From positions 1 to 64,000 of the forward strand of contig JABWBR010000011.1 in the NCBI GenBank assembly GCA_013360405.1: a DNA stretch of 64,000 bases, written 5' to 3'. The DNA comes from Saprospiraceae bacterium. Lineage in GTDB: Bacteria > Bacteroidota > Bacteroidia > Chitinophagales > Saprospiraceae. The notes beneath the pieces were generated by a model. That model worked only from the letters and a program-made list of their open reading frames with translations, did no database searches and was not told the origin of the DNA. This document shows positions 44,644 through 52,869 of this stretch, one piece after another; the first letter of the stretch is position 1, and the number at the start of each line of letters is the position of its first letter. A program made the translations under genes and the position numbers.

Positions 44644-46485
44644 ATGGCTGATGTCATTCAGCTTTTACCCGATGCCATAGCCAACCAGATTGCCGCGGGA
44701 GAGGTAATCCAACGCCCCGCTTCAGTGGTCAAAGAATTGATGGAAAACGCCATCGACGCCGGCAGTAATCAGATCAAACTGATCGTAAAAGACGCCGGCC
44801 GAACGCTGATACAGGTAATTGATAATGGCTGCGGCATGTCGGAAACCGACGCCCGCCTGTCTTTTGAACGGCATGCGACGTCGAAAATAAAAAATGCGCA
44901 AGATCTCTTTGCTATTCGCACGATGGGGTTCAGGGGCGAGGCACTGGCCTCTATTGCAGCCGTGGCACAAGTAGAAATGCGCACCCGGCGCGCTGCCGAC
45001 GAACTCGGCGTGCGCCTTGTCGTGGAAGCTACGGAAGTGAAAACCCAGGAGGCCTGCCAGTGCGCGCCGGGCACTAATATTGCCGTTAAAAACTTGTTTT
45101 ACAACGTACCCGCCCGCCGCAATTTTCTCAAAGCCCCCACGGTAGAGATGCGGCATATTATCGATGAGTTTCAGCGCATTGCAATAGCGCACGAAGATCT
45201 TTTCTTTTCCCTCCACCACAACAACGAGGAGATCCTGCACCTGCCGCCGGGCAACCTGCGCCAACGCCTGGTGGGCATTTTCGGCCAGGTATACAACAAA
45301 CGGCTGGTGCCGGTGAGCGAAGATACCGACGTGATTAATATATCGGGTTTTATCGGCAAACCCGAATTTGCCCGCAAGACCAGGGGCGAGCAGTTGTTTT
45401 TTGTGAATAACCGCTTTATTCGCAGCGGCTATCTCAATCACGCGGTGGTGAGCGCCTACGATGACCTGCTGCCTAAGGAGGCTTTTCCTTTTTATGCTAT
45501 TTTTATTGAAATTGATCCCGCCCGCATCGATATCAACGTACACCCTACCAAGCAGGAAATCAAGTTTGAAGACGAACATCTGATCTATAACTATCTGCGG
45601 GTGGCCGTGCGCCACGCCCTCGGGCAATACAGCGTGATGCCCACGCTCGATTTTGAACAAGACCCCACTTTTACGGCGCGCCCGATACCCACGCAATCTA
45701 CCGATTCAAACATACCCCCTACGATTGAAAGCTCATCCATCAACTGGCGCCAGGGTAGGGGCACGGGTAAGCCTTCGAGTCAGGCTAAACAACAATGGGA
45801 GCAACTGTACGAAGGACTGCAAGGCACCCCCGGCGACGACAATACCCCCGGCGGACTCACGATAGAAAGCGAATGGCCGGCTGACAACCCCTCCGATTCG
45901 CTACTCAATACCCCGACAGCCCAAAAAGAGCCGTACCAGATTCACGGCGCCTATATCGTGAGCCAGATCAAATCGGGTTTTGTGCTCATCGACCAGCAGG
46001 CAGCTCACGAACGCATCTTGTACGAGCAATTCCTGAAAGCACTGTCGCAACGCAGCGTGGTATCGCAACAACAATTGTTTCCCAAACCCCTGATGCTGCC
46101 CCCCGCCGACGCCAACCTCCTGCGCGACATATTGCCCGACCTCAACGCATTGGGCTTTAATATCCAGGCACACGGCCCCAATTCCTTTGTCATCAGCGGG
46201 TTGCCCGCCGAGATGGCCGGCAAAAAAGACGAAGGGCTGGTAGTGGAAATGCTCATCGAGCAATACAAAGCCAATGTGGGCCTCAAGCTGGATGTGCACG
46301 AAAATATCGCCCGCGCTATGGCCAAAAGCGCCGCCCTGCGCCGGGGACAAATACTCGAAGCTCGCGAAATGCAATCGCTTATCGACCAACTGTTCGCCTG
46401 CGAATTGCCCTATAAAAGTCCCTCTGGCCGCCTCTGCTTTGTTACCTACGACCTCGATGAACTGAGTCGACGTTTTGAGGCATGA
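44644..46485 (+). CDS. mutL: DNA mismatch repair protein MutL
   Basis: 613 residues. GHKL ATPase: IAAGEVIQRPASVVKELMENAIDAG, VIDNGCGMSETDA, HATSKI, TMGFRGEALASIAAV, GTNIAVKNLFYNVPARRNFLK. Then a VNNRFIRS/INVHPTKQEIKF linker region and a C-terminal dimerisation domain (about 430-613) with QQAAHERILYEQF. The QAAHERxxxE motif suggests a retained endonuclease metal site, as in MutL of bacteria without MutH. An unusually strong Shine-Dalgarno (AAAGGAGGAG) precedes the ATG, rare in this phylum. Confidence 0.96.
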   Translation: MADVIQLLPDAIANQIAAGEVIQRPASVVKELMENAIDAGSNQIKLIVKDAGRTLIQVIDNGCGMSETDARLSFERHATSKIKNAQDLFAIRTMGFRGEALASIAAVAQVEMRTRRAADELGVRLVVEATEVKTQEACQCAPGTNIAVKNLFYNVPARRNFLKAPTVEMRHIIDEFQRIAIAHEDLFFSLHHNNEEILHLPPGNLRQRLVGIFGQVYNKRLVPVSEDTDVINISGFIGKPEFARKTRGEQLFFVNNRFIRSGYLNHAVVSAYDDLLPKEAFPFYAIFIEIDPARIDINVHPTKQEIKFEDEHLIYNYLRVAVRHALGQYSVMPTLDFEQDPTFTARPIPTQSTDSNIPPTIESSSINWRQGRGTGKPSSQAKQQWEQLYEGLQGTPGDDNTPGGLTIESEWPADNPSDSLLNTPTAQKEPYQIHGAYIVSQIKSGFVLIDQQAAHERILYEQFLKALSQRSVVSQQQLFPKPLMLPPADANLLRDILPDLNALGFNIQAHGPNSFVISGLPAEMAGKKDEGLVVEMLIEQYKANVGLKLDVHENIARAMAKSAALRRGQILEAREMQSLIDQLFACELPYKSPSGRLCFVTYDLDELSRRFEA

Positions 46486-46576
46486 TTCAATTGCGGAATT
46501 TGGAATTCGGATTGCGGATTTTGTCACCCAACCCTCATAACCCCTCATAACCCCTCAGTCGCATAAACCCTCATAA
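46486..46576. repeat. CCCCTCATAA tandem repeat before the rhomboid gene
   Basis: Several copies of CCCTCATAA from 46533, complement of the word at 31490-31541. Before it are three TTGCGGA/GGAATT words. The array ends directly at the ATG 46577. Confidence 0.65.
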
Positions 46577-47365
46577 ATGCTGAGAATAACCGACGTCGTC
46601 AAACATCTATTATTCATCAACATATTGGTATTTATTATCAGTAAAATGCTGAATGCCGATATGCTGGCGTTGCGTTATCCTGCGGCGCCTGATTTTCAGC
46701 CATTACAGCTGGCCACCTACTTTTTCATGCATGCCAGCCTGGGGCATATCTTTTTCAACATGTTCGCCCTGGTGATGTTTGGCAGCGCCCTGGAAACCCT
46801 GTGGGGCCCCAAGCGATTTCTGTTTTTTTATTTCTTCAGCGCCATCGGCGCCGCCATCGTGCATTGGTTGTACAATTACTACGATTTCAGCCATATGCAG
46901 CAGATCATTGACGCTTTCAAGGCTAATCCGGGATACGAAACCTACTGGGCTTTCTTCGGCGACATACCCAGGGGGAGCCTGACCGAAGAAGGCAAAAAAA
47001 TGATTGACGAAGTAGGCACCCTCATCGCAAAACCTAACGCCGACCTGGTGGCCGGCGCTACCCAGATGATGGAATCCTATCTGAAAGCCAAAATGAGCGT
47101 ACCCACCGTGGGCGCCTCGGGGGCTATCTACGGATTGCTTTTGGCCTTCGGCATGTACTTCCCCCGCGCCGAGCTCATGCTCATCTTTTTGCCGATCCCC
47201 ATCCAGGCCAGGTATTTTATCCCGGTGCTGATGCTCATCGAACTTTTCCTGGGCGTCAACCAGTTCTCGTGGGATAATATCGCGCACTTTGCACATTTGG
47301 GGGGTGCTATTTCGGGATTCTTACTAATTTTGTACTGGAGGAAATTCGGCTCACCAATGAGCTAA
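46577..47365 (+). CDS. rhomboid-family intramembrane serine protease
   Basis: 262 residues, six membrane helices. HASLGHIFFNMFALVMFGSALETLWG gives the conserved His/Asn region, VPTVGASGAIYGLLLAFGMYFP carries the catalytic Ser (GASG), and NIAHFAHLGGAISGFLL the catalytic His. A long insertion of about 75 residues lies between helix 3 and the Ser helix. Cuts membrane substrates; target unknown. Confidence 0.93.
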   Translation: MLRITDVVKHLLFINILVFIISKMLNADMLALRYPAAPDFQPLQLATYFFMHASLGHIFFNMFALVMFGSALETLWGPKRFLFFYFFSAIGAAIVHWLYNYYDFSHMQQIIDAFKANPGYETYWAFFGDIPRGSLTEEGKKMIDEVGTLIAKPNADLVAGATQMMESYLKAKMSVPTVGASGAIYGLLLAFGMYFPRAELMLIFLPIPIQARYFIPVLMLIELFLGVNQFSWDNIAHFAHLGGAISGFLLILYWRKFGSPMS

Positions 47366-47396
47366 AATTTGCATCACGCATAGATCTCGTCGACGA

Positions 47397-48344
47397 ATGC
47401 TGCGTTCTATTTGGGAAGATATCAAACGGGAGTATACTTACGGCAATATGGTGACCCGCATCGTGCTGGTCAATGTAGCCGTATTTGTAACTATCAGCCT
47501 GATATGGGTGATACTGCGGCTGAGTAACAGTTGGGTGGATCCACCGATGTATATCGCTTTGCGCAATTTCTTCGCGCTGTCGTCCAGCCCCTGGTATATC
47601 CTTATCCACCCCTGGACGATTATCACCCACATGTTCCTCCACGAAGACTTCTGGCATATTTTCGCCAATATGCTCCTGTTTTATTGGTTTGGGCGTATTG
47701 TGGGCGACTTTATAGGCAACCACCGCATCCTGCCTTTGTACTTGCTGGGTGGACTGGTGGGAGGACTGGTATTTTTTCTGTATGCCAACCTGCGCTTTTA
47801 CGGCGACCCCAACCCTCACTATGCCTGGGGCGCCTCGGCGGCAGTGATGGCCACGGTAGTAGCTGCCGGCGTGATCTCGCCCGATTACATCATGCGACTC
47901 ATCCTGATAGGGGATGTTAAGCTGAAATATATCGTCGCCGTCCTGATTTTTATCGATATCGTGGGCTTGGGCAGCAATATCAACACCGGCGGGCATTTTG
48001 CTCACCTCGGCGGCGTGCTGATGGGCTGGTTTTTTGTGTGGCAACTGCGCCAGGGCAACGACCTGGCAGCGCCGATCAATCGCTTTTTTTTCAAAATTAC
48101 CGACTTCTTCCGGGCGCTGGCCAAAGGACAAATCAGGCGGCCCGGCCCCCGCGTGGTGTACCGCAATCCGAATAATAAAGGGGCGGCCGCACAGGGCCAA
48201 AAACCTCCCGGCGGCCCCGCAAAAGCCGAAAGAGGCTCGCACCAGGAACGCCTCGACGCCATTCTCGACAAAATCAAGTTGTCGGGATACGATAGTCTTA
48301 CAAAAGAAGAAAAGGATTTTCTTTTTAATGCCAGCAAACAATAA
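47397..48344 (+). CDS. second rhomboid-family protein
   Basis: 315 residues. HPWTIITHMFLHEDFWHIFANMLLFYWFGRIVG, WGASAAVMATVVAAG (Ser in GASA) and GGHFAHLGGVLMGWFF (His) keep the catalytic dyad. A cytoplasmic tail of about 85 residues ends LDAILDKIKLSGYDSLTKEEKDFLFNASK, a short helical motif seen at the end of many Bacteroidota rhomboids. Tandem with the first rhomboid, 31 bases apart. Confidence 0.92.
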   Translation: MLRSIWEDIKREYTYGNMVTRIVLVNVAVFVTISLIWVILRLSNSWVDPPMYIALRNFFALSSSPWYILIHPWTIITHMFLHEDFWHIFANMLLFYWFGRIVGDFIGNHRILPLYLLGGLVGGLVFFLYANLRFYGDPNPHYAWGASAAVMATVVAAGVISPDYIMRLILIGDVKLKYIVAVLIFIDIVGLGSNINTGGHFAHLGGVLMGWFFVWQLRQGNDLAAPINRFFFKITDFFRALAKGQIRRPGPRVVYRNPNNKGAAAQGQKPPGGPAKAERGSHQERLDAILDKIKLSGYDSLTKEEKDFLFNASKQ

Positions 48345-48347
48345 AGC

Positions 48348-49400
48348 GTGGTAATTACCCACTTTTTGCGATGGTTAAATGTAGGCCTGGTAGCCTTTAC
48401 GCTGCTGGCATACGCCTCGCCGTACTTTTCGCCCATAGCCTTTTGGCCATTGGCGGTGCCGGGATTGTTTTACCCCTGGCTGTTGCTGCTTAACCTGATT
48501 TTTGTGGTGTATTGGCTCCTGAAAAGCAAGCTGCACTTCCTGCTGTCGCTGGGATGTATTTTGTTGGGTTTTTCTTATCTGCAAGGGTTCTACGGTTTTT
48601 CTTTCAGCGGCAAAGTTGCCGATACGGAACGCGACTTTGCCGTGATGAGCTTCAATTGCCACGGTTTCTGGCCACAGGGAAAAAACGCCAAACGCGCCAC
48701 GCCCGATGCACTCGCCGAATTACTCGATACCCACCAACCAGATGTGCTCTGCCTGCAGGAATTTCCACACCCCGACCTGGCCACGCCCTATATCAACTAC
48801 CTCACCAAACAAGGTGGATTGCCCTATTATTATCGCGACAATAAAGGCGCACTGGCTATCTTTTCGAGGTTTCCCATACAGAAAAAGTCGGTGCACTATT
48901 TTACCAATAACGCCAACGGCTATATGTTTGCCGACCTCCTTATAGGCCGACAAACGGTGCGGGTGTACAATGTGCACCTCCAAACCAATGCCGTGTCAAA
49001 GATGGCCGACAGAATTGCCGACGAAAAGCAGTTCCAGGAGACGGAAACCTGGCTCCGCATCAAAGGTATGCTGGGCCGCTACGGTCGCTCGGCACGCCGC
49101 CGCGCCGAACAAGCCAACGAGATTGCCGCCCATGTAAACCAATGCCCGCACCCCGCCCTGATTTGCGGCGATTTTAACGATGTACCCACTTCGTATACTT
49201 ATCGCACCTTGTCAGACTCGCGGCAAGATGCCTTCCGGGCTAAAGGCAGGGGTATGGGCACTACCTTTGCAGGAAGCGTCCCCATGCTCCGCATAGATTA
49301 TATCCTGGCTGACCAGGCCCTGCGCATCCGCTCTTATGCAAGAGCCCACACCGGGTTTTCCGACCATTATCCGATTGTAAGTAAGATAGAGTTGAGATAG
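48348..49400 (+). CDS. endonuclease/exonuclease/phosphatase family membrane protein
   Basis: 350 residues beginning with GTG, three bases behind the rhomboid stop. Two or three N-terminal membrane helices (to about residue 85), then an EEP domain: FAVMSFNCHGFW, DVLCLQEFPHP (metal Glu), VYNVHLQTNAVS, ICGDFNDVPTSYTYRTL, RIDYILADQ, and the terminal SDHYPIVSKIEL with the catalytic Asp-His. The active site should face the periplasm. Substrate may be nucleic acid or a lipid phosphate. Confidence 0.92.
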   Translation: MVITHFLRWLNVGLVAFTLLAYASPYFSPIAFWPLAVPGLFYPWLLLLNLIFVVYWLLKSKLHFLLSLGCILLGFSYLQGFYGFSFSGKVADTERDFAVMSFNCHGFWPQGKNAKRATPDALAELLDTHQPDVLCLQEFPHPDLATPYINYLTKQGGLPYYYRDNKGALAIFSRFPIQKKSVHYFTNNANGYMFADLLIGRQTVRVYNVHLQTNAVSKMADRIADEKQFQETETWLRIKGMLGRYGRSARRRAEQANEIAAHVNQCPHPALICGDFNDVPTSYTYRTLSDSRQDAFRAKGRGMGTTFAGSVPMLRIDYILADQALRIRSYARAHTGFSDHYPIVSKIELR

Positions 49401-49476
49401 TTGTCTGTTATCTGTTGTCAGTTGTCGGTTCTATTCTATATAAAGACAGAGAACAGATAACCGACAACAGAGAACA
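49401..49476. repeat. heptad-type hairpin between convergent genes
   Basis: GTTGTCTGTTATCTGTTGTCAGTTGTCGGTT on the left and AACAGATAACCGACAACAGAGAAC on the right pair across a short AT loop; related to the CCGACAA family. Confidence 0.75.
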
Positions 49477-49815
49477 TTACAACAATTGAAACGGCCAATC
49501 CAACACCCCGCCGCGGAGGTTGTACAATTCTTTAAACCCGTTTTTGGCCATTACCTGGCAGGCGTTGGCGCTGCGGACGCCGCTGCGGCAGTACACGTAA
49601 TACGACTTGCCGGGATCCAACTTCGAAATGGCCGTGGCAAACCCCGGATCCATAAAGTTGATCACTTTGGCGCCTTTTATCTTGCCGCCATGCGCTTCCG
49701 CCGGTGTGCGCACATCGAGTACAACCGCGTTTTTGTCGTGTTCGATGGCTTTCCGGAAATCATCTGCATTCAGGTTTTTATAATCGCTGCTTGTCCTTTG
49801 AAACAATCCAAACAT
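49477..49815 (-). CDS. rhodanese-like domain protein
   Basis: 112 residues from ATG 49815 (an upstream ATG at 49848 adds 11 unlikely residues). Single rhodanese domain: AVVLDVRTPAEAHGGKIKGAKVIN, then YYVYCRSGVRSANACQVMAKNGF with the active Cys and loop CRSGVR, ending LRGGVLDWP. Sulfur transfer, probably cytoplasmic. Confidence 0.93.
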   Translation of the reverse strand: MFGLFQRTSSDYKNLNADDFRKAIEHDKNAVVLDVRTPAEAHGGKIKGAKVINFMDPGFATAISKLDPGKSYYVYCRSGVRSANACQVMAKNGFKELYNLRGGVLDWPFQLL

Positions 49816-50141
49816 GTGATGGCCAAGTTTTTTATTAAATAATGGCACAAAAATGGGGGTATTGCGAAGGCATTGTCAGTGATGGATGTCACGTTCATCC
49901 GTTGTCGGTTATCCGTTGTCGGTTATCCGTTCTCGGTTGTCCGTTGTCGGTTATCCGTTCTCGGTTGTCCGTTCATTAACTTTGCTAATTAAACTTAAAC
50001 TGGCAAAACATAACTGACAACAGAGAACAGAGAACAGAGAACAGAGAACAGAGAACAGAGAACAGAGAACAGAGAACAGAGAACAGAGAACAGAGAACTG
50101 AGAACAGAGAACTGACAACAGACAACCGACAACCACCCTCA
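49816..50141. repeat. large heptad array with (CAGAGAA)11
   Basis: Left half (about 49900-49976): GTTGTCGGTTATCC/ TTCTCGGTTGTCCG words. Centre: AT-rich 49977-50010. Right half: eleven perfect CAGAGAA units at 50021-50097, followed by drifting words CTGAGAA, CTGACAA, CAGACAA, CCGACAA to 50132. The right half is complementary to the left. It lies between two minus-strand genes. Confidence 0.9.
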
Positions 50142-51704
50142 TCACTTATCCGGGATAAACCCCATCGCCCGCTCCGAGATGGCCGTGATAGACAGCGAGG
50201 GATTCACGCCGGGGTTGGCAGAGATCATCGAACCGTCGCAGACCAGCATATTTTCGTAGCCGAATACGCAGTTGAGTTTGTCGATAACGCCTTCTGCGGC
50301 TTTAGCGCCCATCACAGCGCCGCCGAGGATGTGTGCGGTAGAGGGAATGCCCATCAGGGGTTCGAGAACAAAAACGGTAGGTTTACCTTCGATGATGCGG
50401 GCGTAGCGTTGGGCCAATTCGCCGGCCCGGGGGATGAATGCGCTGGGCGCCGCGCCTTTGTCGACCGTAGAGGTCATCAGCCCCAGGGCATTGCGCGTGA
50501 AGCGCAGCGTACTGTCGAGGTGTTGCATAAACAGCAGCGTGGCCGTGCTTTTTGCCCAGTCTTTTACAAAAACAACCTTCAAATTCCGGACAGGGTGCTG
50601 CAGCCAGTCTTTGCCGATCCTGAGTAAGCGCAGCAGCGTATTGCTGCCAAATACCTGTGGCGCCAGCAGTAATCGCCAAAAGCCCGAGCCTTTGGAATAC
50701 CGCACAGGTTCGAGGTGGCTATTGGCGTCGGTATGAAGCAACGCACCAATAGCGATGCCCTGGGAGAAGTCTTTATTGCTATTCAGGCTCGTGACCGGTA
50801 TCAGACTTTCATTGTTGCTGCGAATATCGTGGCCTACCTTGTCGGACAAGCGGGGCAGCGAGCCGCGTTTGAGCTGTAAAAGCAACTTGACCGTGCCCAT
50901 TACGCCGCCGGCAAAAACGACGCCTTTGGTTGTTACAGCCTGCGGCCTGGAAAAATAACGGGTAGAAGAGCGAAATGAAACCTCATAGCCGTCGGCGCCA
51001 TCGGGGCGGCCCAGGGGCCTCACATCAAAAACTTTCTGCTCGGCTCTGATCTCTACACCCAGTTGCTGGGCCAGGTGGAGGTAATTTTTATCCAGCGTGT
51101 TTTTGGCGTTGTGGCGGCAGCCCGTCATACAACCGCCGCAATAAATGCAGCCTGTGCGGTCGGGACCTTTGCCGTTAAAATAGGGGTCGTCTACGCGTTC
51201 GCCGGGCTTTCCGAAATAAACGGCCACATCGGGGGCTTCAAAATGATCGGCCATGCCGATTTCCCCGGCCAGCTTTTGCATGGCCAACTCGCCCTCGTGA
51301 AAAACCGGCGGCGGCGCGGCGCCGAGCATACGCAGAGCCGTCTCGTAATACGGCTTTAGCTCTGCCTGCCAATCGGCGAGGCCTGCCCAACTGCCCGATT
51401 GAAAAAAAGCCGGCTTGGGCACCGGCAGGGTATTGGCATATACCAGCGAACCGCCACCCACCCCTGTGCCGGAGAGTATCGTAACATGCCGGAAAAACGT
51501 CATTTTCATAATACCAAAAAACCTCAGGCGAGGCATCCAAAGCCACTTCCTGAGGTTCCAGTTGGAACGGGGGAAGTCTTCCGCGCGGAACCATTTCCCC
51601 TTTTCCAACACCAATACCTTATATCCTTTTTCGGCCAGCCGCAGGGCGCTCACCGAACCCCCAAAACCGCTGCCGATAACCACATAATCGTACTGTAACT
51701 TCAT
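50142..51704 (-). CDS. GMC-family oxidoreductase (cholesterol oxidase-like)
   Basis: 520 residues. FAD site YDYVVIGSGFGGSVSALRLAEKGYKVLVLEKG, then LSGTGVGGGSLVYANTL, and the C-terminal AHILGGAVMG with VCDGSMISANPGVNPSLSITAISERAM. Between them GCIYCGGCMTGCRHNAKNTLDKNYL holds four Cys in C-x2-C-x2-C-x3-C spacing, found in this branch and able to hold an iron-sulfur centre. Oxidises an alcohol or sterol-like substrate; which one is unknown. It follows the small membrane protein gene after one base. Confidence 0.9.
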   Translation of the reverse strand: MKLQYDYVVIGSGFGGSVSALRLAEKGYKVLVLEKGKWFRAEDFPRSNWNLRKWLWMPRLRFFGIMKMTFFRHVTILSGTGVGGGSLVYANTLPVPKPAFFQSGSWAGLADWQAELKPYYETALRMLGAAPPPVFHEGELAMQKLAGEIGMADHFEAPDVAVYFGKPGERVDDPYFNGKGPDRTGCIYCGGCMTGCRHNAKNTLDKNYLHLAQQLGVEIRAEQKVFDVRPLGRPDGADGYEVSFRSSTRYFSRPQAVTTKGVVFAGGVMGTVKLLLQLKRGSLPRLSDKVGHDIRSNNESLIPVTSLNSNKDFSQGIAIGALLHTDANSHLEPVRYSKGSGFWRLLLAPQVFGSNTLLRLLRIGKDWLQHPVRNLKVVFVKDWAKSTATLLFMQHLDSTLRFTRNALGLMTSTVDKGAAPSAFIPRAGELAQRYARIIEGKPTVFVLEPLMGIPSTAHILGGAVMGAKAAEGVIDKLNCVFGYENMLVCDGSMISANPGVNPSLSITAISERAMGFIPDK

Positions 51705-51705
51705 A

Positions 51706-52116
51706 TTACGGATTCAACTTGGCCAATATCAAGCCTACTACAGCCGCTTGAACGATGCCGTATACCCACCAGCTCAGCACCATCATTTCCGATACGTTGA
51801 TAGCGCTAAAGGTGATCCACATCGTAGGCAGTATCGCAACCAGGCCGTATACGAGGCCCAGTTCCAGCCCCCTAAAGATAAAAGATCCTTTGAAAAGTCC
51901 CTTAAACCGCTCCCAAAACCACGACAGCGCCAGGGCGAGAATAAAGGGGTGCACATAATACAGCATAGCCCGGGTACCTCCGCCTCTAAAGACATTGGTG
52001 TCGTAGTATTCTTCCATCATCCCCGGAAAAACGCGGATGGACACATACAAAATGCCGACGCTCACAATCAGGAGCACCACACCGGCGATTAATCCGTTGA
52101 CGATTACTTTTTGCAT
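51706..52116 (-). CDS. small integral membrane protein, unknown
   Basis: 136 residues with four hydrophobic helices (about 5-28, 50-66, 83-103, 112-132). No recognised family. It is directly upstream of and probably co-transcribed with the GMC oxidoreductase. Confidence 0.75.
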   Translation of the reverse strand: MQKVIVNGLIAGVVLLIVSVGILYVSIRVFPGMMEEYYDTNVFRGGGTRAMLYYVHPFILALALSWFWERFKGLFKGSFIFRGLELGLVYGLVAILPTMWITFSAINVSEMMVLSWWVYGIVQAAVVGLILAKLNP

Positions 52117-52258
52117 ACGCTTGTTTTTGTTGGTTAATGTGTAATATCGGGAAAGTTAGGCAGATTGCCAAATGGGGGGAATGATAAAAGTCAGCAGTCA
52201 GCGGTCGGCGGTCGGTTTTTTGTTTCAAGGCAAACATACCGCAGAAAATGCCGGGCTA

Positions 52259-52289
52259 TTGACATCTGGTGAGGAATAGCGTATTTTTG
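52259..52289 (+). promoter_or_regulatory. promoter copy 1 (TTG-N20-TATTTTTG)
   Basis: TTG 52259-52261, 20-base spacer, TATTTTTG 52282-52289, matching the Bacteroidota consensus. It drives only the short remnant at 52339. Confidence 0.7.
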
Positions 52290-52461
52290 TTGATTCTGAA
52301 TCTTTTGAGTAAACATAAAAACGAAATATTTCCTACAATGGATCGAACACCGGATTTTGCAAATATCGCCCGAAGATATTCATGGCAATTTGACGGTTAA
52401 TTTTGATATTTATTTGAGGGAGAAATAGTGCGATTTGTATTTCATAAAAACTACTCAGCTA

Positions 52462-52492
52462 TTGACATCTGGCCCGGAATGTAGTATTTTTG
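52462..52492 (+). promoter_or_regulatory. promoter copy 2 (TTG-N20-TATTTTTG)
   Basis: Same spacing and flanks as copy 1, exactly 203 bases later; 48 bases before the antitoxin-like gene. Confidence 0.8.
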
Positions 52493-52540
52493 TTGGAAAT
52501 AAAATTATCGTCTTAAGATGAAGCAAACCAGAAACAACTT

Positions 52541-52747
52541 ATGAGCGAACTTGAAATACAACAATTCATCATCAAGGCCTTGAACAGGATGTCCTCGGTT
52601 CAACAGGTCAAGCTATTGGAGTTTATCGACGCTATGTTGGCCATCTCTAAAGCTGAAAAGCCTAGGGATATTCTGCAATTTGCCGGCGTTTTTGATGCGG
52701 AAGATGTTAGGAGTTTGAAGCTTCGCTACTGGATTGCAGGTAAATAG
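52541..52747 (+). CDS. small antitoxin-like protein, possibly truncated
   Basis: 68 residues, MSELEIQQFIIKALNRMSSVQQVKLLEFIDAML... resembling DUF2281-like antitoxins (two helices, then ILQFAGVFDAEDV). The end (LKLRYWIAGK) does not look like the usual acidic tail; a different frame just beyond gives IDEDEG-stop at 52745-52765, overlapping an ATG (52753) as in antitoxin/toxin pairs. So the gene is probably frameshifted near its end and its toxin partner decayed. Confidence 0.55.
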   Translation: MSELEIQQFIIKALNRMSSVQQVKLLEFIDAMLAISKAEKPRDILQFAGVFDAEDVRSLKLRYWIAGK

Positions 52748-52869
52748 ACGAGGATGAAGGGTAGATACTAGTCGTAGCCTAAGCGACGTGTATTTACGCT
52801 ACATGAAAGAAATATTTGATAGATTGCACTTTGTCCATGTTAAATACTGTATTTTATCTGTCATAGAGT

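Larger units (their letters stand above)
52117..52540. other. intergenic region with heptads, two promoter copies and a short remnant
   Basis: 52188-52217 holds CAGTCAG/CGGTCGG words. Two near-identical promoter segments lie at 52254-52292 and 52457-52495. Between them is a 20-codon frame from ATG 52339 (MDRTPDFANIARRYSW, then stop), probably a truncated gene. Base composition turns AT-rich from about 52260, the left edge of the imported island. Confidence 0.6.

Noticed and set aside
50021-50132. Possible CRISPR array
   Set aside because: Units are 7 bases without spacers; it is a simple tandem repeat that pairs with the left half of the same gap.
49951-50145. Minus-strand frame coding a repeated Ser/Leu/Cys peptide
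   Set aside because: It is only the translation of the heptad array (21-base period) and has no other support.
52748-52869. Decayed toxin gene after the antitoxin-like frame
   Set aside because: ATG 52753 is followed by a stop after five codons and the other frames give no recognisable toxin family, so it is only mentioned, not annotated.
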